The notes below the pieces were generated by a model. The model was not told where the DNA came from, made no database searches, and saw nothing but the letters and a program-made list of their open reading frames with translations. A stretch of 64,000 bases of DNA from JAUVPB01 sp965223695. GTDB taxonomy: Bacteria; Actinomycetota; Thermoleophilia; Gaiellales; Gaiellaceae. The stretch lies in NCBI GenBank assembly GCA_965223695.1, contig CBDCXJ010000005.1, forward strand, positions 58,883 through 122,882, given 5' to 3'. Both the position numbers and the translations under genes were made by a program. Below are positions 43,105 through 49,123 of the stretch, one piece after another. The first letter of the stretch is position 1, and each line of letters starts with the position of its first letter.

Positions 43105-43125
43105 GGCTCGCCGTCCCGGCGGGCC
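43105..43125 (+). terminator. GC-rich hairpin downstream of the CHRD pseudogene
   Basis: GGCTCGCCG-TCC-CGGCGGGCC, 9 bp with one G-T pair, followed by TCCCTCTTCCC. The rest of 43004-43515 holds this hairpin and the G-H-I repeat array but no gene. Confidence 0.5.
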
Positions 43126-43209
43126 TCCCTCTTCCCGCACCCAAAACGAACGGGCCCAGTCTCACTTCCCCTGGTAGCGGAGTCACAGGCGGCTTGCGTG
43201 GTTCAGGGG

Positions 43210-43481
43210 GTGGCGGTTAGTTCTCTCCGCCCCCGAAAAGCGTCAGGAGGTCACGTCGACTCGCCGGGGCCTATAGCCACCCCTCAGAAGCCGCCGTTTA
43301 AAGGCCCCCGGTTCGTCTCAGCTCGTGCGGGTACGTGAGAACAGGGAGGGTGCGCTTCACCCCTCAGCAGCTCGCGGTTTACTTGGACCGGGTTCAGCTC
43401 TCCGCGTCCCGTGCACGCGAGGTGAGGAAGGCTGGGGTTAGACACCCCCCGGAAGCCCGGGGTTTAAAGCTACGGCTTCAG
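43210..43481 (+). repeat. Tandem array of repeat copies G, H, I
   Basis: Three cores starting at about 43272, 43355 and 43438, period 83 bp, in the same orientation as B-C-D. Copy I is the most symmetric: GAAGCC at 43452-43457 pairs with GGCTTC at 43474-43479 around CGGGGTTTAAAG. The left flank from about 43210 is similar to that of copy A. Confidence 0.7.
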
Positions 43482-43515
43482 CACGGCCTTGAGTGGCCTT
43501 GTATGGGACGATCAA

Positions 43516-44541
43516 TCATCTAGCCCGACGCGACGCGGCGATCATCGCCTCGTGCTCGGCGCGCACGACATCTGGTTCGAGCAGGAACGTCGGTGCGTAC
43601 AGCATCACGAAGTCGACGACGCCTTCGAAGCGCGAGAGCTTGTCGCGAACCTCGTCGGGGGTTCCGGCGAATGCGAGCTCGTCGACCATCTCGTCGGTGA
43701 CGCTCGCGATTGCCGCCATCGGGTCGCCGGCCTGGAACGAGTCGCGGACGCGCGCGTACTCCTCGCCGAACCCGTGCTTTTCCATCAGCGGCTCGAAATA
43801 GCTCCCGATGCCGGCGTAGAGCGCGAGCTGGTGTTTTGCCCATTGGACGGCCTGCGCGCGATCATCCGAGACGGCGGTCGAGACGACCACACCGCGCTCG
43901 ACCTCATCGAGCCTCCGGCCTGCGCGCCGGGCTCCGGTCTCGACGGCCGGCAGCAGCACGTCGCGAAGGTATGCAGCGGTCAGCAGGTTGTTGAAGTTGA
44001 CGCCCTCAGCGATCTCCCCAGCCAGCGCGGCCATACCTGGAAGGGTCGCTCCGAGGTGAATCGGCACGGGTTGTTCGAGCGGGCCGCGCAACCGAATGTA
44101 ATCGGTGATCGAGAAAACCTCGCCCTCGAAGCTCAGCGGGCTCATCGGCCCGGCCTGCCAGAGCAGCCGTAGCGCCTCGACGTACTCACGCATCCGCCGC
44201 AACGGCTTGTCGTAGGAGATGCCGTACCAGGCCGCGTTCCACTCTCGCGGGGCGGTCCCGATCCCGAGCGTGAAGCGGCCGTCAGAGAGCTCAGCCAGGT
44301 CGCCGGCTGCAACTCCAAGCGTCGGCGGAGTTCGCGTCCACTGGACGAGATTCGTCCCGACGGGGATCGTTGACGTCGCCGCAGCGATCGCGGCGAGCGG
44401 CACCAGCGAGTCGCGCCATGCCTCGCCGGTCCATACGCCGCCAAGCCCGGAGTCTTCGGCGAGAACGGCGAACCGGACCATGTCGTCAACACCGACCTGG
44501 TCGCCCATGAGCTGAAGGTCGACTCGAACGGGGCCGGTCAT
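43516..44541 (-). CDS. LLM-class (F420-dependent type) oxidoreductase
   Basis: Luciferase-like monooxygenase TIM barrel, 341 residues: ADSGLGGVWTGEA near the N-terminus, GTNLVQWTRTPP, the LSDGRFTLGIGTAPREWN segment (about 85-102) and a C-terminal GTPDEVRDKLSRF. The family in actinobacteria usually uses coenzyme F420, sometimes FMN; the substrate is not predictable. It marks the end of the repeat-rich region and has no obvious operon partners. Confidence 0.87.
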   Translation of the reverse strand: MTGPVRVDLQLMGDQVGVDDMVRFAVLAEDSGLGGVWTGEAWRDSLVPLAAIAAATSTIPVGTNLVQWTRTPPTLGVAAGDLAELSDGRFTLGIGTAPREWNAAWYGISYDKPLRRMREYVEALRLLWQAGPMSPLSFEGEVFSITDYIRLRGPLEQPVPIHLGATLPGMAALAGEIAEGVNFNNLLTAAYLRDVLLPAVETGARRAGRRLDEVERGVVVSTAVSDDRAQAVQWAKHQLALYAGIGSYFEPLMEKHGFGEEYARVRDSFQAGDPMAAIASVTDEMVDELAFAGTPDEVRDKLSRFEGVVDFVMLYAPTFLLEPDVVRAEHEAMIAASRRAR

Positions 44542-45037
44542 CTGTGGCCAGCCTGTCAGAACGCCGTCCGACTGGCAAGCCCCTCGACGAACGCGCTCGC
44601 GAAGAGGTTCGACGCCCAGACCTAACCCCTGGCGAACCTACAACCGGCTCGGAACCAGCAACTCCTGCTCACGCCGCGCGAAATCCACGCGCGGCACCGC
44701 GAGGCTGCCCGCCCATGAGGGCTCGTCCTCGAGCATCGCCTCGATCTCGCGTGGTTAGCGCTGTCTGAGACGGCGGCCGAGCCATGGCGCTGTACGTCGC
44801 CGCGGCGGTCCCGCGCTGAAATCTACTCGCAGTTGGCGACGACCTCTGCGGTCGTGCAGCTGTCGATGCCGCGCAACGGTGGCCTGTATTGCAGACAACG
44901 CACGATAACGTGCGTTATGTCAAGTAGCGATCGTCGGCCTTCTGCTCCTTCCCGAACGCCGATCACCGCTGCGGCGTCGGGTCGAGCCGTCGCAAGCCCC
45001 CCGCCAGGCACTAGGCTGCAGCGGCGCGGCCGGACAC
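44542..45037. other. About 500-bp gap with an inverted repeat; no supported gene
   Basis: Short ORFs here lack families or codon bias. A perfect 7-bp palindrome AACGCAC / GTGCGTT with a 6-nt spacer is at 44897-44916, and TTGACA lies next to it on the minus strand (44919-44924). This looks like an operator over a promoter, but no minus-strand gene downstream is convincing (a 93-codon frame at 44823-45104 is unrecognised). Confidence 0.4.
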
Positions 45038-45066
45038 TTGAGTTTCGGCGACCGAGGGCGTACGGT
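45038..45066 (+). promoter_or_regulatory. Sigma-70 promoter for the DUF4015 gene
   Basis: TTGAGT at 45038-45043, 17-bp spacer, TACGGT at 45061-45066, then 10 nt to the GTG at 45077. Confidence 0.6.
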
Positions 45067-45076
45067 CCGTGGCGGC

Positions 45077-46303
45077 GTGTACAACATGTTCCACAAGAAA
45101 ACACGCGAGTTCCCGAGCCGCATCGACCCGAACGAGGGTTTTCGAGCCCGTCGCCAGCGGCAGCGTCGGCGCGTGCAGCAACGACGGGTCGGAGCGATTC
45201 TCGTCGTCGTCGGAATCGCCGTCACGCTGACGTTTGGGTTCCGCGCTGTTACCGGTGACGACAAGCCCACGGCCGAGCCCGGGCCTCCCACGGCGATTGA
45301 CACGATCCCGAGTCCGCCGCTACAACCAGAGCCGCTCCAAGAGCCCGAGATCGTGATCCCTGATCCCATGCGCGGCGTCCACGTAACGATGCCGCTCGTC
45401 GAGCTGCCGGGCCGGCTCGACGCATTCATCTCACTGAAGGCCGACGGCCTGAACACGCTCCAGGTTGACGTCAAGGACGAGAAGGGGCTCCTTGCCTTCG
45501 CGCCCGAAGGCTCGGAGCTCGCTGTAAGGATCGGCGCCGTCGGCAACTTCTACGACCCGATCGCGCTCGCCGACAAGGCACACGCATCGGGCCTGTTCCT
45601 CGTCGCTCGAATCGTCGTCTTCCAGGATCCGGTTCTCGCCGCCGAGCGCCCCAAGCTCTCGATCAAGCACAAGAACGGCGGCAACTGGCAGACCCACGCC
45701 GGCCTCGGCTGGACGAACCCCTACAACGAGCGCGTGTGGGAGTACAACGTCGAGATCGCCGCGACCGCCGCGCGAGCCGGCTTCGATGAGATCATGTTCG
45801 ACTACATCCGCTTCCCCACCGATGGTCCCGAGGAAAAGGCCGTCTATCCAGGGAAACGCCCCGAGACGCGGGCCGAGACGATCGCCCGCTTCCTCTCTTA
45901 CGCGAAACAGCGGCTCGATCCGCTCGGTGTCAAGGTCGGCGCGGCGCTCTTCGGCCTCGCGGCGACACGGAACATCGGCATTGGCCAGGCGCCGCGCAAA
46001 ATGTCGCGCCATCTCGACATCGTCCACCCGATGGTCTACCCGTCGGCATACGGCTCCGGTGAGTGCAACATCGACGACCCGCCTCGCTCACCCGGGCGCA
46101 TCGTGAGCTGCTCACTCCAGGATTACCGCCAGGCGCTCGCCGGCCGGGACGTCGGCGTGATCCCGTGGCTCCAGGACTACGGCGGCTACGGCCTCGACGA
46201 GCTTCGCGCTCAGATCGCGGCAGCCGCGCGCTGGCAGACAGGCGGCTTCCTGCTCTGGAACGGCGCGAGCGAGTACACGCCAGGTGCTCTGGCGATCCGC
46301 TAA
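45077..46303 (+). CDS. DUF4015 (putative glycosyl hydrolase-like) membrane-anchored protein
   Basis: About 408 residues. An Arg-rich cytoplasmic start (RARRQRQRRRVQQRR), one membrane helix (VGAILVVVGIAVTLTFGF, about 40-58), a Pro-rich linker, then a TIM-barrel domain of DUF4015 type: MRGVHVTMP, LNTLQVDVKDEKG, IVVFQDPVLA, NPYNERVWEYNVEIA, DEIMFDYIRFPTDG, MVYPSAYG, and PWLQDYGGYG. The fold is related to glycoside hydrolases; the substrate is unknown, possibly an envelope polysaccharide. The GTG at 45077 fits the leaderless promoter; ATG 45086 is an alternative. Confidence 0.85.
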   Translation: MYNMFHKKTREFPSRIDPNEGFRARRQRQRRRVQQRRVGAILVVVGIAVTLTFGFRAVTGDDKPTAEPGPPTAIDTIPSPPLQPEPLQEPEIVIPDPMRGVHVTMPLVELPGRLDAFISLKADGLNTLQVDVKDEKGLLAFAPEGSELAVRIGAVGNFYDPIALADKAHASGLFLVARIVVFQDPVLAAERPKLSIKHKNGGNWQTHAGLGWTNPYNERVWEYNVEIAATAARAGFDEIMFDYIRFPTDGPEEKAVYPGKRPETRAETIARFLSYAKQRLDPLGVKVGAALFGLAATRNIGIGQAPRKMSRHLDIVHPMVYPSAYGSGECNIDDPPRSPGRIVSCSLQDYRQALAGRDVGVIPWLQDYGGYGLDELRAQIAAAARWQTGGFLLWNGASEYTPGALAIR

Positions 46304-46320
46304 CAGGCCGCTCGTCACAC

Positions 46321-46378
46321 CTATCCACAGCTGCTCGTGGATAGCTCTGTGGACAACACGAGGCACGTTTGTGGATAG
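46321..46378. promoter_or_regulatory. Cluster of four DnaA-box-like sites
   Basis: CTATCCACA at 46321-46329 (+), CTATCCACG at 46336-46344 (-), TTGTCCACA at 46348-46356 (-, exact actinobacterial consensus) and CTATCCACA at 46370-46378 (-). The first two also form an 8-bp perfect inverted repeat (CTATCCAC / GTGGATAG), so a terminator-like hairpin for the preceding gene is an alternative reading. There is no AT-rich unwinding element nearby. Confidence 0.45.
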
Positions 46379-46423
46379 AAACCGGGATTGCCGCAAATAC
46401 CGGGAAAGCCGCTGCGAAATCGC

Positions 46424-46453
46424 TTGACGGTTCCACCCCACCCCGGCTATCTT
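46424..46453 (+). promoter_or_regulatory. Strong sigma-70 promoter of the candidate small RNA
   Basis: TTGACG at 46424-46429, 18-bp spacer, TATCTT at 46448-46453. The best promoter match in the window; start of transcription expected near 46460. Confidence 0.7.
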
Positions 46454-46459
46454 CGCGGT

Positions 46460-46575
46460 GCGCCGAGGGACGGCTCGCAAGTAGGACGAAGCCCCGCCAG
46501 GTGGCAGGACGCGCAAGCGGATGGTCAGCGGGCGAGGTGGACGAAAGCGGATCGCCTCTCGGCGCATCTTTTTGT
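46460..46575 (+). ncRNA. Candidate structured small RNA, about 115 nt
   Basis: Transcription should begin at GCGCCGAG (46460-46467), whose exact complement CTCGGCGC is at 46558-46565, directly followed by A-TCTTTTT, so the transcript ends close on each other and end in a U-tract. Inside, CCCGC / GCGGG closes a stem capped by CGC-GCAA-GCG (GNRA loop) and GGCGA / TCGCC closes a second element containing ACGAAAGC. No known RNA family is recognised; 4.5S RNA, tmRNA, T-box and GEMM were compared by motif and do not fit. Confidence 0.55.
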
Positions 46576-46606
46576 CGTGGGGGAAAGCTCACGCTTCTCC
46601 CCCACG
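46576..46606 (+). terminator. 13-bp hairpin after the candidate small RNA
   Basis: CGTGGGGGA-AAGC, loop TCAC, GCTT-C-TCCCCCACG: 13 pairs with one bulged C. It sits after the T-run of the small RNA and could be a back-up terminator or the 5' element of read-through transcript. Confidence 0.5.
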
Positions 46607-46767
46607 GGCCCCCACATCGTTGCCCGCCGCAGCGCGCTCGGCTACCGCGAGCGGTCGATGTCGGCGCTTGCTCACGGATGCGCTGCGGCCGACGACAGCT
46701 AAGCCGGCATCGGAGGCGGACTCTAACGACTCCGGCTCGTCGGGCTCGACTGCTCCGGTCGATCATC

Positions 46768-46773
46768 TAGAGT
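46768..46773 (+). promoter_or_regulatory. Leaderless -10 box TAGAGT
   Basis: TAGAGT ends 6 nt before the GTG at 46780; no Shine-Dalgarno. Confidence 0.5.
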
Positions 46774-46779
46774 CATTGC

Positions 46780-47004
46780 GTGCATCCGCCGCGCCCGCCT
46801 TCGTTGAATCATGGGGTTGTTTCGGCGCTCTGGGGTGTCGGCCTCGGCGCGTTCATCTGGATCGGTCTCATCTCGGTCGAGATGGTCTCGAGGCTCTCAT
46901 CGCTTGTCTTCGGGATCGTCGGCGGCGTCATTATTTTCCTCCTCGTCCTTATGCTCGGACAGGACGAGATGCCTGCGGCGCGCCGCCGCCGGGCGCGACG
47001 CTAG
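46780..47004 (+). CDS. Small two-helix membrane protein
   Basis: 74 residues: a short Pro-rich start, two membrane helices (VVSALWGVGLGAFIWIGLIS and LVFGIVGGVIIFLLVLMLG) and a strongly basic tail (AARRRRARR) that should be cytoplasmic. No family is recognised. The start is supported by a TAGAGT box 6 nt upstream. Convergent with apt (51 bp between stops). Confidence 0.6.
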   Translation: MHPPRPPSLNHGVVSALWGVGLGAFIWIGLISVEMVSRLSSLVFGIVGGVIIFLLVLMLGQDEMPAARRRRARR

Positions 47005-47055
47005 TCCACGCGAACGAGGTCAGGCGACTCGTCACGCGGGCCGATCGCGGCCGCG

Positions 47056-47583
47056 CTACTCGCCGGTGACGGTGATGAGCGACTTCACCGGGAGTTCCTC
47101 GAAGCGCTTTCGACCCTCGAGAAACGACAACTCGACGATGAACGCGAGCCCGACGACCTCCGCCCCGAGCTGCGCGACGAGATCGACCTTGGCTTCGGCC
47201 GTCCCGCCGGTTGCCAGCAGGTCATCGTGAACGAGGACGCGCGCGCCCGGCCCGAGGGCGTCGGCGTGTAACTCGAGCGCATCGGAGCCGTACTCGAGCT
47301 GGTACTCGGCGCGCACGGTCTCGCGCGGAAGCTTGCCCGGCTTGCGGGCGATGGCGAGCCCGCATCCGAGCTGCAGCGCTAGTGCACCTCCGAGGATGAA
47401 CCCACGCGACTCCGCGCCGACGATGAACTCGGGCTCGAGCGGTCGCGCGAACTCGACCAGCTCCTCGACTGCAGCTCCTAGCGCTTCGGGTGCCGCGAGC
47501 AGAGGCGTGATGTCCTTGAAGATGATTCCCGACGTCGGGAAGTCGGGCACATCGCGGATGTAGTCCGCCAGATCGATGCTCAT
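47056..47583 (-). CDS. apt: Adenine phosphoribosyltransferase
   Basis: Salvages adenine to AMP with PRPP. Type I PRTase features: DFPTSGIIFKDITPLL near the start, GAESRGFILGGALA, and the PRPP-binding VLVHDDLLATGGTAEA. 175 residues is typical. The ATG follows the ftsR-like stop with no gap, so apt is the distal gene of the rsiG-like/FHA/ftsR/apt operon. Confidence 0.95.
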   Translation of the reverse strand: MSIDLADYIRDVPDFPTSGIIFKDITPLLAAPEALGAAVEELVEFARPLEPEFIVGAESRGFILGGALALQLGCGLAIARKPGKLPRETVRAEYQLEYGSDALELHADALGPGARVLVHDDLLATGGTAEAKVDLVAQLGAEVVGLAFIVELSFLEGRKRFEELPVKSLITVTGE

Positions 47584-48288
47584 CTAGTGCCTCGCGATCG
47601 CGCGCAGAGCGCGCCAGAACAGATGCTGTGAGAGGTCAGTCGAGAGCGTCGCGAGCTTGTCTAGATCGTCGAGTGCCCGCTGACGCCGCTCGGCACGCTT
47701 GCCCCGCAGCCCGGGTGCGACGACCTGCTCGAGCAGCGTCGCCTGGCGTTCTGCAGCCGTCTTGATCGCACGCAGGTTGCGGGGAGCGAGGTTGTAGCGG
47801 GCGAGCCGACCGCACAGCGTCGCGATCTCGACATCGTCCTCGCCGTAGCCACTGACGTCGCCCTGCGCACGCTCCTCGATCAGCCCGTACGTCGCGAGCT
47901 CTCGTGCGAACGTCGGGTCGATATCGGCTTGCTCGCTCAGGTCGTCGAGCGAGAGCACGGTGTCGGGAACCGAGCGAAGACGATCGCGCACCGTTTCGCG
48001 GGCGGGCTGGTCGCGGGTGCGCGAGCTGCGGTTGTCGAGCTCGTCACGAATGACGCGCAACGGCAAGAACTCGTCGCGCTGCAGCCGCAGAATCGTCAAC
48101 AGCCGTTGCACATCGTCCTCGCCGAACAGGCGGTACCCGCCAGCCGTCCGCGACGGACTGAGCAAACCCTGATCCTCGAGGTAGCGAATCTTCGAGACCG
48201 AGATATCAGGGAACTCGTCGCGCAGGCGTCGGCAGACGGCACCGATCGTCAGCGGGCGATGCGTTCGCTCTTCGGGAATGGCGCTCAC
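47584..48288 (-). CDS. ftsR: MerR-family regulator, FtsR-like
   Basis: MerR winged helix-turn-helix (LTIGAVCRRLRDEF, then ISVSKIRYLEDQGLLSPSRTAGGYRLFGEDDVQRL, about 12-63) followed by a helical dimerisation and C-terminal domain without effector cysteines. Length 234 and direct linkage to a GarA-like FHA gene match FtsR (Rv1828-type), a regulator of ftsZ and growth in actinobacteria. Start overlaps the FHA stop as GTGA. The target is not visible in this window. Confidence 0.83.
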   Translation of the reverse strand: MSAIPEERTHRPLTIGAVCRRLRDEFPDISVSKIRYLEDQGLLSPSRTAGGYRLFGEDDVQRLLTILRLQRDEFLPLRVIRDELDNRSSRTRDQPARETVRDRLRSVPDTVLSLDDLSEQADIDPTFARELATYGLIEERAQGDVSGYGEDDVEIATLCGRLARYNLAPRNLRAIKTAAERQATLLEQVVAPGLRGKRAERRQRALDDLDKLATLSTDLSQHLFWRALRAIARH

Positions 48289-48746
48289 CGGTCGAGAAAC
48301 GTCAATCGGTAGCGGCCAACGCGCACCTCGTCCGTGTCAGCGAGCTTCGACTCCTCGACCCGCTCGCGGTTCACGAAGGTTCCGTTCAGGCTCTGCTGAT
48401 CCTCGACCCAGAGGCCGTCAGGCCGCTCGACGACCACAGCGTGAAGCCGTGAGACTGTGATGTCGTCGAGGAAGATGTCGCAATCGGGCGAGCGCCCGAT
48501 GGTCATACGCTCGCTCTTCAGCGCGACCGTCTCGTCGGGGCGACCTCCGCCCCCGCGAACGACGATCGCTTTGCCCTCGACAGCGAGGTGGAGCGCAGTG
48601 CCCGCGGCGATCTCGTCGCCGCTCGGCGTGAAGGACATCGTGTTCTGGCCGGGCTCGTCGCGAAACAACGAGGCGCCGCACTTCATGCAGTATCCCGAGG
48701 ACTCCGGGTTCTGAAAGCCGCACTCCGGACAGTGGACATGCGTCAA
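48285..48746 (-). CDS. GarA-like FHA protein with N-terminal zinc ribbon
   Basis: Zinc ribbon with Cys6, Cys9, Cys20 and Cys23, then an FHA domain (about 72-150: IGRSPDCDIFLDD, SRLHAVV, DQQSLNGTFVN) that reads phosphothreonine. Order FHA-MerR matches garA-ftsR in mycobacteria, where GarA controls the TCA cycle and glutamate metabolism after phosphorylation. The N-terminal ETTS phosphorylation motif of GarA is not evident; only TMS at about 36 is present. The TTG start overlaps the upstream stop (TTGA). Confidence 0.85.
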   Translation of the reverse strand: MTHVHCPECGFQNPESSGYCMKCGASLFRDEPGQNTMSFTPSGDEIAAGTALHLAVEGKAIVVRGGGGRPDETVALKSERMTIGRSPDCDIFLDDITVSRLHAVVVERPDGLWVEDQQSLNGTFVNRERVEESKLADTDEVRVGRYRLTFLDR

Positions 48747-49048
48747 GCGTTGGCACCACCCAGCGTCTCGTCATCGGTCGCCGATGGGGCCTTCGAAGCA
48801 AGGATGTCCGTCAGCCGGTCGAGATCAACGTCCGAGAGCGCCGACTTGCCTTCCCCCACCTGCTTCTGCAGGCGGGCAACCAACTCAGCGCGAAGAATGT
48901 CGATCTTGCCGTGAAGCAGGCGCCGCCGATAGGAGACCTCGTTCTCCTCCTCGACGAGCCTACGAATCAGGTCACGCAGGTCATCGTCCTTGAGCGTTGT
49001 GAGGTCGGGTAGAGCTTCCACGCTAGTCTCGATTCGTTCCGGGGCCAT
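48743..49048 (-). CDS. RsiG-like c-di-GMP-responsive anti-sigma factor homologue
   Basis: 101-residue helical protein. The single motif Glu35-x3-Ser39-x2-Arg42-x3-His46-x3-Asp50 (in ENEVSYRRRLLHGKIDIL) matches the RsiG c-di-GMP signature E-x3-S-x2-R-x3-Q-x3-D except for His at the Gln position. RsiG sequesters the sigma factor WhiG when loaded with c-di-GMP in Streptomyces, and single-motif versions work as homodimers in Rubrobacter. Here it is the first gene of the rsiG-like/FHA/ftsR/apt run; the whiG partner is not in the window. A GGAAGGAA Shine-Dalgarno precedes the ATG. Confidence 0.75.
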   Translation of the reverse strand: MAPERIETSVEALPDLTTLKDDDLRDLIRRLVEEENEVSYRRRLLHGKIDILRAELVARLQKQVGEGKSALSDVDLDRLTDILASKAPSATDDETLGGANA

Positions 49049-49123
49049 CGGTTCCTTCCATTGAAGCAGGCGGATTTCCAGGCATCAAGCTTCACCTGAG
49101 GTTCATACCAAGGTAGCTGCTCG

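Noticed and set aside
39199..43481. Integron attC array
   Set aside because: GTTAGAC before copy I resembles an attC core, but other copies lack GTTRRRY/RYYYAAC pairs, the units are too short for cassettes, and there is no integrase.
44544..44768. 74-codon + ORF after the LLM gene
   Set aside because: Low-complexity Arg/Pro/Ala composition, no start signal, no homologous motif.
46321..46453. Chromosomal replication origin
   Set aside because: Only four imperfect boxes, no AT-rich unwinding region, and no dnaA, dnaN or gidA/parAB nearby.
46460..46575. 4.5S RNA, tmRNA, T-box leader or GEMM riboswitch
   Set aside because: No GGTCAGG/GGAAG-AGCAG helix 8 motif, no tRNA-like end, no TGGNACC T-box (TGGACGA instead), and no GEMM core; only general shape agrees.
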